From SZUA-430 sp964638635 (GTDB taxonomy: Bacteria > Pseudomonadota > Alphaproteobacteria > Micropepsales > Micropepsaceae), in NCBI GenBank assembly GCA_964638635.1, contig CAZXAQ010000005.1, positions 26,150-90,149 of the forward strand: DNA of 64,000 nucleotides. Direction: 5' to 3'. Numbering within the stretch: position 1 is the stretch's first letter; each line of letters opens with the position of its first letter. Below the pieces are notes generated by a model, which saw only the letters and a program-made list of their open reading frames with translations, did no database searches and was not told where the DNA came from. The translations under genes and the position numbers were made by a program. Below, piece after piece: positions 41,036 through 49,672 of this stretch.

Positions 41036-42642
41036 GCGCGCCCCAAAGCCTCATAACGCCAGCCGATCGACGCCACCTGCCGCCGCTTCTCCTCCGCGCT
41101 CCACCCCAGCATCACGCCCATCAGCGTCGCCACGTCGTCGACCGCCGAGGGCTCCAACGGCCCCAGCGTGCCGAGCCCCGTGCGGCGGAACAAAACGTCG
41201 TCCAGCGTCATCGCCATCTCGGATCGTACGGCGAACGCGACTTGCGCCGCAATGTCCGGAAGACGCTGCGACACCGCCCGAAGCAGGTTTTTGTCCTCGT
41301 TTCCGAGCGCCAACACCTCAGCCGCCCGCGCGCCGTAGTTGCGTGCAAGGTTCTGGGCGATGGACGGCGACGGCGCGGCCAGTTTTTCGACAAACGGCTT
41401 GAACCGCCCCGTCGACCCCGGCAGCGGCACGTCGCCTGTGTCGCAAGCCTTACCGCCGCCGAGCTTCGCCGCAATCTTGTCGACGCACTTCTCTGCGTTG
41501 TCGCGCGACGTCGTCCACTTGCCGCCGATCGCCGAGATCAAGTTCGAAGGCCCGCCCTCCGCGCCGTGATCGACAAGTTCCGCCCGCCGGCTCGCGTTGT
41601 AACTATCCTTCGACCCGCTATCGACCAGCGGCCGCAACCCCGCATACGCATAAAGCACATGCTCACGCTCAAGTTTGAGCGTCGGCAAAGCGCTGTTCAC
41701 ATACGCGAGATAATCCGCAACCTCGCCCTCCGTCGCCTTCAACGCGTCCGGCTTGTCCTGAAACACCGTATCCGTCGTGCCGATAATCGTATGGTCGCGC
41801 CACGGCAGCACGAAAATGTGCCCGCCTTTGTGGCTCACCGCGAGCGCCCGCCCGTTCGTCAGCTTGTGCGTGACGATGTGAATTCCCTTCGAGCGCATCA
41901 ACTTGTGCGAAGCCTCGCCGCCCGAAACGAGCTCCAACAGACGGTCCGCCCAAGGCCCCGCCGCGTTCACGAACAGCCGCGCCTTCAGCGTCGCTTCGTC
42001 ACCCGTGATCGCATCGCGCACACGTACCGCATCGATGCCGCCGCCGCCACGCTCGAACGCCACGGCTTCCGCATAGTTCGCAACCACCGCGCCGTGCGCC
42101 GCCGCGTCGATCAGGCACTCGAGCCCCAACCGCTCCGGTGAATACATCTGACAATCGGTATAGAGCAGGGCGCCCGCCAACCCCTCGCGCGCAACGGAAG
42201 GCTCCAACCGCAACGCTTCGTCCGCCGAAATCGCCCGATGCCCCGCCATATGCTGATCCGGATCGTCGAGCCGGTTCCGGTCGAACGCGAGCAGGTCATA
42301 GACGGTCAAGCCCGCGCCCACGAACCACGTTTCCGCCGCACTTTTCACCGGCAGCATGAACTCGAGCGGATAGACCATATGCGGCGCGATCTTCTCCCAC
42401 ACGCGCCGCTCTTTCAGCGACTCGCGAATGAGCCCGAACTCGAACGTCTTCAAATAGCGAAGCCCGCCATGCACCAGCTTCGACGACCCCGACGACGTCC
42501 CGCACGAAAAATCCCGCTTCTCGACCAGCGCCACCGAAAACCCGCGCCGCGCCGCATCCCGCGCAATGCAAGCCCCGGTAATCCCGCCGCCGACAATGGC
42601 GACGTCGAACGTAGCGTTAAGCGCGCGAAAATTGCGGTGCAT
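41032..42642 (-). CDS. glpD: Glycerol-3-phosphate dehydrogenase, aerobic
   Basis: 536 residues from ATG; a GTG 27 bases upstream is possible. FAD-binding VAIVGGGITGACIARDAARRG, then SSKLVHGGLRYL, and the signature YAGLRPLV. It oxidises sn-glycerol 3-phosphate to DHAP, passing electrons to quinone, on the inner membrane. Cotranscribed with the lipid kinase, which links glycerol catabolism to phospholipid precursor supply. Confidence 0.93.
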   Translation of the reverse strand: MHRNFRALNATFDVAIVGGGITGACIARDAARRGFSVALVEKRDFSCGTSSGSSKLVHGGLRYLKTFEFGLIRESLKERRVWEKIAPHMVYPLEFMLPVKSAAETWFVGAGLTVYDLLAFDRNRLDDPDQHMAGHRAISADEALRLEPSVAREGLAGALLYTDCQMYSPERLGLECLIDAAAHGAVVANYAEAVAFERGGGGIDAVRVRDAITGDEATLKARLFVNAAGPWADRLLELVSGGEASHKLMRSKGIHIVTHKLTNGRALAVSHKGGHIFVLPWRDHTIIGTTDTVFQDKPDALKATEGEVADYLAYVNSALPTLKLEREHVLYAYAGLRPLVDSGSKDSYNASRRAELVDHGAEGGPSNLISAIGGKWTTSRDNAEKCVDKIAAKLGGGKACDTGDVPLPGSTGRFKPFVEKLAAPSPSIAQNLARNYGARAAEVLALGNEDKNLLRAVSQRLPDIAAQVAFAVRSEMAMTLDDVLFRRTGLGTLGPLEPSAVDDVATLMGVMLGWSAEEKRRQVASIGWRYEALGRA

Positions 42643-42706
42643 CGTGGGGCGAATAGCTGTTGCAGCCACTCCTTATATACGCGCCGCCCATAAGTCACCC
42701 CCGCCG

Positions 42707-42737
42707 GTTTCCGCCCCCGCTTCGCGGGGACGGAAAC
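42707..42737. repeat. Stable hairpin upstream of hydrolase
   Basis: 14-bp stem (GTTTCCGCCCCCGC against its complement, one mismatch) with a TTC loop, 46 bases before the next start. May be a stray repeat or a transcript-stabilising element. Confidence 0.4.
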
Positions 42738-42782
42738 AGTTGCTAGGCTCGCCCAACCACCATTCACCACCCGGACCCACCC

Positions 42783-43724
42783 ATGCCCCGCATCAAAGCC
42801 AACGGCATCGAAACCGAAGTCGAACTCTCAGGCCCCGCCTCCGGTCCGCCCCTCGTCATCATCCAGGGCTACACCTCGCAGATGACGTCCTGGCCCGACG
42901 AGTTCCACGAGGCGCTGGCCGCCGCGGGCCTGCGCGTCATCCGCTTCGACAACCGCGACATCGGCCTCGGCCACAAGCACCACGGCGTCATCCCGGATCT
43001 GCGCGCCGTCGCCGCGGCGGTGAAGGACGGCACGCCGCCGCCGGTCCCCTACACGCTGAACGACATGGCCGACGACGTGGCCGCCCTGCTCGACGCGCTG
43101 AACATCCAGTCCGCGCATATCAGCGGCGCCTCGATGGGCGGCATGATCGCGCAACTCGTCGCGATCCGTCATCCGCAGAAAACGCGCAGCCTCATCTCAC
43201 TGATGTCGACGACGAGCGACCCGTCGCTCCCGCGCTCCGACCCCGCCGCGCAAGAAGCGCTGATGCAAAAGCCGCCCGGCGAAGACAAAGACAGCGTCGC
43301 CGACCACGCGACGAAAATGCGCCTCATCATCGGCAGCCCCGCCTACCCCGAAGACCAAGCAAAAGTCCGCGCCCGCTTCGCCATGAACTACGACCGCAGC
43401 TACTACCCCGAAGGTGCCATCCGCCAATGGGCGGCGGTGATGTCAACACCCCCGCGCACCGAAGCGCTCAAGAAGCTCAACATCCGCGCACTCGTGATCC
43501 ACGGCGATTCAGACATCCTGATCAAACCCGAAGCCGGCCGCCACACAGCCGAGTGCATCAAAGGTGCCGAACTCAAGATCATCAAAGGCTGGGGCCACAA
43601 CATGCCCATCGCCGCCGTCCCCGACGTCACCAGCCCGATGATCGATTTCATCCGCCGCGTCGAAGCCGACCGTGCGGAGGCGTTCGCCCGCCCGGTAACA
43701 CCCGGCTGTTGTGGGCGCGAGTAG
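42783..43724 (+). CDS. Alpha/beta fold hydrolase
   Basis: 313 residues. Nucleophile elbow ISGASMGGMIAQL (GxSxG), DIGLGHKHHG near the N-terminus in a region like epoxide-hydrolase/haloalkane-dehalogenase members, and late HGDSDILIKPEAGRHTA plus GWGHNMP with the likely catalytic Asp and His. Substrate unknown. No signal peptide. Confidence 0.87.
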   Translation: MPRIKANGIETEVELSGPASGPPLVIIQGYTSQMTSWPDEFHEALAAAGLRVIRFDNRDIGLGHKHHGVIPDLRAVAAAVKDGTPPPVPYTLNDMADDVAALLDALNIQSAHISGASMGGMIAQLVAIRHPQKTRSLISLMSTTSDPSLPRSDPAAQEALMQKPPGEDKDSVADHATKMRLIIGSPAYPEDQAKVRARFAMNYDRSYYPEGAIRQWAAVMSTPPRTEALKKLNIRALVIHGDSDILIKPEAGRHTAECIKGAELKIIKGWGHNMPIAAVPDVTSPMIDFIRRVEADRAEAFARPVTPGCCGRE

Positions 43725-43731
43725 CGACCGT

Positions 43732-43878
43732 CTACCGGTCGGGCGTCACGGTGATCCGATAAACGCCCTCGGACGCTGTGTCCGATAGCGGTGTGGGCAC
43801 GAAGTACGACGCGACGACAACGATAATCGCAAGAAACACCATCCATGCGATCGAGTCTCTGTTCGAAAGGACGCGCAT
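43732..43878 (-). CDS. Small single-pass membrane protein
   Basis: 48 residues: short polar start, then a strong hydrophobic helix (IAWMVFLAIIVVVASYFV), then a periplasmic tail. A perfect GGAGGG sits 8 bases before the ATG, better than most genes here, which argues it is real. No family recognised. Convergent with the hydrolase gene (7-base gap). Confidence 0.6.
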   Translation of the reverse strand: MRVLSNRDSIAWMVFLAIIVVVASYFVPTPLSDTASEGVYRITVTPDR

Positions 43879-44107
43879 ATTCTCAACCCTCCAAAATCGA
43901 GGAGAGAACGATTGCAACCCGGGTGGCAATTGTCGTTGACATGTATCAACCGCCGCCAACGGGGCTCTAAAGCCTGGCTGCCTCGGATGCCGCACCGCCG
44001 GTCGAAAGTGCGGCTCTGGCCGAATCGGCTTGCCTTCTATAAGCCCCAATCCGGTGCAACAAACTGAACCAACCGCGGCGACCGTCGCGACGAAAGGAAC
44101 ATCGCGT

Positions 44108-44578
44108 ATGCGTCGAGTTTTCATCAGCTTCACCGCCGTTCTCGCTCTCGCCGCCTGCGGGCCGAGCCAGACCGACGGCTGGACGCAAACGAACACCGCC
44201 GCCGACATAACGCTGTCGAAGCAAGAAGCACCGGACATGCAACCCTTTCGCCTCGTCTGCGCGAAGGCGGGTCCCACACTCACGCTGACCGCCGGCGTGA
44301 AGCAAGTGGGCCTCGCGAACATGGCGCCGCCTTACGCGCTGGTGCTCGCCGGCGCGACGTTCGAGGCGACGCTCGTGCCCGGATCGGACGGCGCCGAAAC
44401 GTTCTACGCAACCGCGCCGTTGACCAGCGACATGCTCGCCGCCGTGCGTGACGGCACGACCGCGCGCATCTCCGTCAACGACGGCTACGCCTTCGCGGAA
44501 TCGGCGATCGACCAAGGCCAAGTGTTCGAAAAATTCGCCGCCGACTGCGCGGCCCTCACAGGCATCGCCGCGAAGTAA
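44108..44578 (+). CDS. Putative lipoprotein, unknown
   Basis: 156 residues. Starts MRRVFISFTAVLALAACGPS: the LAAC lipobox makes Cys17 the lipidation site, so it is an anchored periplasmic or outer-membrane lipoprotein. One more cysteine pair later (RLVCAKAG, AADCAAL). No domain recognised. RBS AAAGGAA about 9 bases upstream. It is followed by another secreted protein gene. Confidence 0.75.
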   Translation: MRRVFISFTAVLALAACGPSQTDGWTQTNTAADITLSKQEAPDMQPFRLVCAKAGPTLTLTAGVKQVGLANMAPPYALVLAGATFEATLVPGSDGAETFYATAPLTSDMLAAVRDGTTARISVNDGYAFAESAIDQGQVFEKFAADCAALTGIAAK

Positions 44579-44616
44579 GACCGACAGACGAGGGGGCATG
44601 GAAGGACGATAAGACC

Positions 44617-45054
44617 ATGCGCACAAACGCGCTCGCATCCACGTGCCTAGCCCTGTCGATGGTGGCGACGCTCCCCACCGCCGCCGAACCCACACCATCC
44701 GCCGCCACCAACCTCAACGTCAGCGGCGGCATGACGCCCAACGCCGACGGCACCGCCTCCTTCGAATTCCGCATCGCCAACGCCCGCGGGGACGTCGCCG
44801 TCACCGGCTTCACCGTAACCGTCGCCTTCTACAACCGCACGGTCGCGCCTGCGCACAAACTCGCCGAACACCACTGGTCGTTTTTGAGCGAAGTCCCGCC
44901 GAACGGCACGCTCCTCGAATACGGCGTCCTCGACGCCAAAGCCGTCGCCGAATTGCAGCGCCGCCACACCGCCGCAGCGGCAGATCCGCTCGCCGCCGCC
45001 GTCTACACCTACGAAGCCAAAATCGACCGCGAGGCGCCGGCATCGAACAACTAG
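44617..45054 (+). CDS. Secreted protein of unknown function
   Basis: 145 residues. Signal peptide MRTNALASTCLALSMVATLPTAAE, cleavage near AAE. The mature part has beta-strand character, as in FxxTVTVAFYN and LLEYGVLD. Not recognised. Probably one transcript with the lipoprotein gene 38 bases before. Confidence 0.7.
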   Translation: MRTNALASTCLALSMVATLPTAAEPTPSAATNLNVSGGMTPNADGTASFEFRIANARGDVAVTGFTVTVAFYNRTVAPAHKLAEHHWSFLSEVPPNGTLLEYGVLDAKAVAELQRRHTAAAADPLAAAVYTYEAKIDREAPASNN

Positions 45055-45202
45055 GGCACGTGCGCTTGTTTTTCGCACGGCACTTTGGCGGTGAATAAGG
45101 CCCGGCGGCGGCGAAAAGCGCGGCCAGCCTTGCCAAGACGGCCCCCATGCCCTAGGCAACGCGGGCATTGCATATCGCGACGCACGACCAAAAGGGCATC
45201 CA

Positions 45203-45406
45203 GTGAAAACCGGCACCGTAAAATTCTACAACGGCCAAAAAGGCTTCGGCTTCATCCAACCGGACGACGGCGGCAAAGACGTCTTCGTCCACGCGACCGC
45301 GCTCGAACGCGCAGGCATCCGTGGCCTCAACGAAGGCCAGAAGGTCTCCTTCGACACGAAAGAAGATCGCGGCAAGATCGCGGTCAACAACCTCCAAGTC
45401 TCCTAA
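45203..45406 (+). CDS. Cold-shock domain protein
   Basis: 67 residues, GTG start with AAAGGG 6 bases upstream. RNP1 KGFGFI (13-18) and RNP2 VFVHA (27-31) are intact, as is the usual length for CspA-type RNA chaperones. It binds single-stranded nucleic acid and relieves mRNA secondary structure. The 148-base gap before it could be a structured leader, but I do not see a clear one. Confidence 0.95.
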   Translation: MKTGTVKFYNGQKGFGFIQPDDGGKDVFVHATALERAGIRGLNEGQKVSFDTKEDRGKIAVNNLQVS

Positions 45407-45421
45407 ATCAAGAATCGTCGA

Positions 45422-45472
45422 GCGCGGGATGTCCTCCCGCGCCCCATCTCCGCCGCAGTTGTAGCGGCGGAG
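45422..45472 (+). terminator. Two adjacent hairpins after cold-shock gene
   Basis: GCGCGGG/CCCGCGC (45422-45442) and CTCCGCCGC/GCGGCGGAG (45448-45472), each a perfect stem with a 7-base loop. No clear U-tract follows, so termination is likely but not certain. Confidence 0.5.
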
Positions 45473-45560
45473 GACGCCAGCGGCTTGCCCGCCCTCACGA
45501 GCGCGTCGGCCGAAGGAAACGACGCAACCCCCTTGCGTACCAACTTCCGTTGCGCTAGAA

Positions 45561-45580
45561 ACTGAACCAAATGGTTCAGT
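45561..45580. promoter_or_regulatory. Palindromic operator overlapping the ArsR start codon
   Basis: Perfect 9-bp arms ACTGAACCA/TGGTTCAGT around AA. The right arm includes the ATG and the next codons of the regulator gene, so bound protein would block both promoter and RBS. Typical placement for an autoregulated ArsR-type repressor. Confidence 0.6.
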
Positions 45581-45933
45581 ATCAACAAACCCGCTTCGAC
45601 GCGTCCTTTGCCGCGCTCTCCGATGCCACAAGGCGCGGGATCCTGGAACAGCTCGCCCGTTCGGACGCCTCGATCACCGACCTCGCCGAAAAATTCCACA
45701 TGACCCTCACGGGCATAAAGAAGCACGTCGCCGTTCTGGAGCATGCGGGTCTCGTGGCGACCGAAAAGCTCGGCCGCGTGCGAACCTGCACGCTCGGTCG
45801 GCGCGCGCTTGCGGAAGAAGCGGCCTGGATCGAGCGCTACCGGCAACTCTGGGCCGCGCGTTTCGATGAACTAGACAAGATCGTCGAGGAATTGAAACAG
45901 AAGGAGAAAGCCGATGGTCGGAAAAAGCGATAA
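45571..45933 (+). CDS. ArsR-family (winged helix) transcriptional regulator
   Basis: 120 residues. Winged-helix domain with DATRRGILEQLA, SDASITDLAEKF and ITLTGIKKHVAVLEHAGLV. No cysteine metal-binding pair is seen, so it is not an arsenic/cadmium sensor. This type, paired with an AHSA1 protein, is common in proteobacteria. The first residues (MVQYQ) lie within the operator palindrome. Its stop is 20 bases inside the next gene. Confidence 0.9.
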   Translation: MVQYQQTRFDASFAALSDATRRGILEQLARSDASITDLAEKFHMTLTGIKKHVAVLEHAGLVATEKLGRVRTCTLGRRALAEEAAWIERYRQLWAARFDELDKIVEELKQKEKADGRKKR

Positions 45934-46420
45934 CGATCTCACCCCCACGACATTCCGCACGACCGTGAACCGGACGTCGGAGCGTGAGCTTGTCGTCTCG
46001 CGAACCTTCAACGCCCCGGCGCGCATCGTGTTTCAAGCGTGGACAGAAGCCGGTCTCTTCAAACGTTGGTGGATCCCAAAGGCAATGGGGATGACCGTCC
46101 TCGCCTGCGAGATGGATGTCCGCACCGGCGGTTCCTACCGGTTGGAGATCGCCCACCCGGCGTTCGATCAACCAATGGCATTCTTCGGCAAATATCTGGA
46201 CGTGGTCCCGAACGCCCGCATTGTCTGGACGAACGAAGAGAGCGGCGGCGGCGCCGTCACCACAGTGACGTTCGAAGAAAAAGACGGCAAGACCGAGTTG
46301 ACGCTCACCGAACGCTACCCCACGCCCCAAGCCCTGGAAGAAGCCCTCGAAGGCTCGGCCGCCGCCTTACCCGAACAATTCGCGGCGTTGGAAGAGCTCT
46401 TGCCCACCCTCGCGCCCTAA
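45914..46420 (+). CDS. SRPBCC (AHSA1-type) domain protein
   Basis: 168 residues. START-like helix-grip fold: FNAPARIVFQAWTEAGLFKRWW, then ...CEMDVRTGGSYR, and a final amphipathic helix. RBS AAGGAG in the regulator's end; the start overlaps it by 20 bases, so the pair is coupled. These proteins bind hydrophobic ligands; the ligand here is unknown. Confidence 0.9.
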   Translation: MVGKSDNDLTPTTFRTTVNRTSERELVVSRTFNAPARIVFQAWTEAGLFKRWWIPKAMGMTVLACEMDVRTGGSYRLEIAHPAFDQPMAFFGKYLDVVPNARIVWTNEESGGGAVTTVTFEEKDGKTELTLTERYPTPQALEEALEGSAAALPEQFAALEELLPTLAP

Positions 46421-46440
46421 CCCGCGCAGCCACATGTTTT

Positions 46441-46492
46441 CTCCCCCGCTTCCGTGTCCGCCGTAGCCTTGGCGAACATGGAAGCGGGGGAG
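46441..46492. terminator. Hairpin with 17-bp arms after AHSA1 gene
   Basis: 46441-46457 pairs with 46476-46492 with a single G-U/mismatch; 18-base loop. Probably a terminator or repeat; the arm CTCCCCCGCTTCC is also repeat-like. Confidence 0.5.
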
Positions 46493-46620
46493 GGGGCATC
46501 GATTTACGCTGCATTGCGGCATTGGTCCCCGCTACCTCTCGAACGAACGCGGCAGAACGGGTACGCTGTTATCTACTTTCCTTGTCAAGATTCGCGTCCG
46601 GCAGAAATGGGCATTTTCTG

Positions 46621-47220
46621 ATGAGATTTACTTCGCTGGCCGGCCTCGTGCTCTTGGCGCCGTGTGCGCTCGCTTCGGACGAGCCGCTCAAGTTCCAGCA
46701 TCTGATCGTTCAGGATCAAACGGTGCAGGTTCGAAATTCCACGAAGCTGACGGTATCGATCGCTCCCGGGTTTCGCCTTACCGGACCCCACGACTTCACC
46801 AAGCAAGAAGACAACGGCTATCACTTCGAAGTATCGCTCGTCAGCTACGTGGCCCCGCGCGAGGTTGTGTCGGTTGCTGCCGAGCGGCTGGTCGAAGACA
46901 AGGCGCTGAACTATGCCGATTTGCCCGCGGCGCGATGGCCCGATCCCGCCTTTCTTTCTCGCGCAAAGGGATGCGCAACGCTCACGGCCGACCAGGCCGC
47001 CAAGATGCCCGAGGCGAGCGGCATGCGCTGGATTGTCGAAGCGGGCTTCGTGCCCAACGGTGCGTTCGCGTTCGAGGCGGCGCTGCTTTTGGCGCCCGAT
47101 CTGCGGCACGAAGCGTCGATCGAACTTATTGCCCCGGTTGCCTCCTGCGCCGACGCACGCGCTGTAGGCGCGGCTCTCGACGCGCTTCGCGCGCGGGTCG
47201 TCGTCAACCGGACGAAATAG
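46621..47220 (+). CDS. Secreted protein of unknown function
   Basis: 199 residues starting MRFTSLAGLVLLAPCALASD, a Sec signal peptide with cleavage near ALA-S. The mature part is about 180 residues, with two cysteines (KGCATL, ASCADA). No family recognised. An earlier in-frame start would add about 190 Arg-rich residues that overlap AHSA1, and is rejected. Confidence 0.7.
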   Translation: MRFTSLAGLVLLAPCALASDEPLKFQHLIVQDQTVQVRNSTKLTVSIAPGFRLTGPHDFTKQEDNGYHFEVSLVSYVAPREVVSVAAERLVEDKALNYADLPAARWPDPAFLSRAKGCATLTADQAAKMPEASGMRWIVEAGFVPNGAFAFEAALLLAPDLRHEASIELIAPVASCADARAVGAALDALRARVVVNRTK

Positions 47221-47275
47221 CAGCGCACGCTCGCGGTATAGCTAAGTTCGGATCGCGCAAGCTGCTGGACAATTC

Positions 47276-47935
47276 CTACCGCACCAACCGCGCCGCAATC
47301 GCAATCACGAACACCGACAAGAACGTGCGATAGACCAGGCACGCCGTCGAGAAGGCGTAATGCGTCGGATTGTTGCCGATGTCGATCAGACCGACGCGGT
47401 ACACCTCGCTGATGTCGAACAGCAGCGCCTTCTGCGTTTGGTCCAACGCGAAGGCGAAGAAATCGGTGATGCCGAGCTGCCCGTTCGCGCCTGCCGTCTG
47501 CAGAAACAAGATGTTGCCGCGCGTCTCGAAAATCGTCGGATCGATCTGATACCAGGCGATGGAAATGGCCGCCATCGCGCCGACCGAAAGCATCAACATG
47601 CCCGCCGCCAATCCGGATCGCCCGAACATCGCATACGATGGATCGTCTTTCAGCGTTTCGAAGTTGACGTAGAGATCGATGGTCAACACCATGATGCCGA
47701 CCCCGATAAAGCTCAGCAGACCGACCACGATGTAGTCGCGATGAGCAGGCTCGAACACGGCCGAAAGCCCGTTCTGCTCCGCGAAATAGAACGCGGCACC
47801 GGCTGCGACCGCGGCATACGCCGCAAGCATCGACGCCTGCCGCACCGTCGAGCGCGTCGGATAGAAACAGCTCACCACGAACGAGAAAAACGCCCCCACG
47901 GCAAGGAAGGCGGCGATATCCGCGACGCCGATCAT
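47276..47935 (-). CDS. Multi-pass membrane protein, unknown
   Basis: 219 residues, about five hydrophobic helices (roughly 3-23, 34-52, 68-90, 106-128 and 193-215). Between helices 4 and 5 is a 60-residue loop with ITDFFAFALDQTQKALLFDISEVY. No family recognised. Precedes no close gene in its direction; its ATG lies 22 bases from the stop of the VOC gene, so the two may be cotranscribed. Confidence 0.7.
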   Translation of the reverse strand: MIGVADIAAFLAVGAFFSFVVSCFYPTRSTVRQASMLAAYAAVAAGAAFYFAEQNGLSAVFEPAHRDYIVVGLLSFIGVGIMVLTIDLYVNFETLKDDPSYAMFGRSGLAAGMLMLSVGAMAAISIAWYQIDPTIFETRGNILFLQTAGANGQLGITDFFAFALDQTQKALLFDISEVYRVGLIDIGNNPTHYAFSTACLVYRTFLSVFVIAIAARLVR

Positions 47936-47957
47936 GTCTGGCTCCCCTCGTCACGCG

Positions 47958-48344
47958 TTACTTCGCGTGTTTGTCTTCCTGATGCAGCCCGAAAATGTTC
48001 CCGTCCGGGTCTTTGCAATAGGCCACCCACCCGACGCCGGGGATCGCCATCTTGGGCAGCGCTTCGGTGCCGCCGAGCTCTAGCGCCTTCGCCGCATACC
48101 TATCGACCGAGGCGACGTTGACCGTGCACACGAAGGCATTCACGGCCTGCCCGTCGGCGGGTTTCGGACCGCGCCGCTGCACCAGCCCGCCGTTGATGCC
48201 GGGCTCCGACCTTTCGCTCGTGTCGATCAGCCAATAGTCGATATGCGGCAGATGCTGCATCTTCCAGCTGAATAGCTCGCGGTAATAGGCCGCAAGCTTC
48301 GCAGGCTCGCTCGCATGAATCTCGAAATGCGCAACGCGTGGCAT
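47958..48344 (-). CDS. VOC (glyoxalase/bleomycin-resistance fold) family protein
   Basis: 128 residues from the ATG; upstream in-frame residues are not conserved. VAHFEIHASEPAKLAAYYRELFSW is the start of the first betaalphabetabetabeta unit; YCKDPDGNIFGLHQ ends the second. Metal-ligand His/Glu positions are partly present. The reaction cannot be assigned. Confidence 0.87.
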   Translation of the reverse strand: MPRVAHFEIHASEPAKLAAYYRELFSWKMQHLPHIDYWLIDTSERSEPGINGGLVQRRGPKPADGQAVNAFVCTVNVASVDRYAAKALELGGTEALPKMAIPGVGWVAYCKDPDGNIFGLHQEDKHAK

Positions 48345-48503
48345 GGTGGGTCTCCTGGATGCGTTTCCGTGCTGCCGTTCCCACGTCGGCGGGGCAATGC
48401 GCCACGCGTATGTCGGTCGGCGTACCCACAATACAACAGGTTGGTAGGGATTGTGCGGCTACCCTAGCGCCAAACAACTGATTCGCGCCTCACGGGGGAA
48501 TAC

Positions 48504-49604
48504 ATGAAACGCACGACACTTCTGCTCGGCACGGCGGCCGCGCTCGCACTGATCGCGCCGGCGCAAGCCGGACAGCTGAACGGCTGGTACTTGGGCCTCG
48601 AAGGCGGCGCAAGCTGGGCCGCGGAACTCGAGTATGTAGAACAGGCGACGAGCGCCGGCCCGGTCACGCACTTCCACCACTACACGGTCGATGACGGCCC
48701 GGCCGGTTGGGCGGTCTTTGCGACGGCCGGTTACGCCTTTGGCAGCTGGCGCGTGGAACTGGAAGCGGGCTACCGCGAGAACAAGCTGGAAGACTACGTC
48801 TCGACCTTGATTACGTTGGGCGGCGCGCCCGGCAGTCCGCCCAGCACGGGCACGCTCGACAGCGAGCTGCAAGAATTCTCGCTGATGGCCAACGTTCTCT
48901 ACGACTTGCGGCTGACCGACCGCCTGTCGGCCTCGGTGGGTGCCGGCGCGGGTGTCGACCAGGTGCGGTTCGAATGGAACAACCCGACGATCGAAGAGAT
49001 CGACAGCAGCGAGTGGAGCTTCGCCTATCAAGCCATCGCGGGTCTGAACTACGATCTGACGAAGCGCACCCAGTTGTTCATGCGCTACCGCTACCTGCGC
49101 GTCACCGATCCCGAACTCATCATCGATCAATCGGGCAGTCACACCTGCTGTATCCGCGTCGAAGACATCGAAAAGCACGCCGCCACGCTGGGTATCCGTT
49201 ATTCCTTCGGCGCGGCCGCGCCTGCGGCGGCGCCGCCGGCACCACCGCCGCCGCCCCCTCCGCCACCGCCGGCCGTGAAGCAGTTCACGATCTTCTTCGG
49301 CTACAACAAGTGCAACATCACGGCCGAGGCCGACGCGGTGTTGAGCGAAGCGGCAGCGGCCGCCAAGGGCACCGGCGCGGCCAGCGTGCGCATCGTCGGC
49401 CACACGGACTCCTCCGGCTCGAACGCCTATAACCAGCGGCTCTCCGAATGCCGCGCGAATGCCGCGAAGTCCAACCTCGCCGGCAAAGGTGTCCCCGACG
49501 GCGCCATCACGACGGCGGGCCGCGGCGAAAGCGAACTCCTCGTCCAAACCGGCGACGGCGTCAAAGAACCCCAAAACCGCCGCGCCACGATCGACGTGGA
49601 CTGA
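48504..49604 (+). CDS. OmpA-family outer membrane protein with Pro-rich hinge
   Basis: 366 residues. Signal peptide MKRTTLLLGTAAALALIAPAQAG. N-terminal beta-barrel of eight strands (to about 235), a Pro/Ala hinge (about 236-256), then the OmpA C-terminal peptidoglycan-binding domain, with FFGYNKCNITAEADAVL and VRIVGHTDSSGSNAYNQRLSECRAN. The Asp and Arg contacts for diaminopimelate are present. It links outer membrane to murein. Four cysteines, an adjacent pair (HTCCI) plus two in the C-terminal domain, are unusual for OmpA. RBS GGGGGAA. Confidence 0.93.
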   Translation: MKRTTLLLGTAAALALIAPAQAGQLNGWYLGLEGGASWAAELEYVEQATSAGPVTHFHHYTVDDGPAGWAVFATAGYAFGSWRVELEAGYRENKLEDYVSTLITLGGAPGSPPSTGTLDSELQEFSLMANVLYDLRLTDRLSASVGAGAGVDQVRFEWNNPTIEEIDSSEWSFAYQAIAGLNYDLTKRTQLFMRYRYLRVTDPELIIDQSGSHTCCIRVEDIEKHAATLGIRYSFGAAAPAAAPPAPPPPPPPPPPAVKQFTIFFGYNKCNITAEADAVLSEAAAAAKGTGAASVRIVGHTDSSGSNAYNQRLSECRANAAKSNLAGKGVPDGAITTAGRGESELLVQTGDGVKEPQNRRATIDVD

Positions 49605-49621
49605 ACGCTGCGACATACGAC

Positions 49622-49643
49622 CCTCAAGCAAATTTGCTTGAGG
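49622..49643. terminator. Perfect 22-bp palindrome after ompA-like gene
   Basis: CCTCAAGCAAA/TTTGCTTGAGG is a perfect palindrome 17 bases after the OmpA stop, with no loop required for DNA symmetry. As RNA it would be a hairpin. Could be a terminator or a protein-binding site. Confidence 0.5.
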
Positions 49644-49672
49644 CGGAGGAGGCCGAACGGAGTCAGCTTTCA

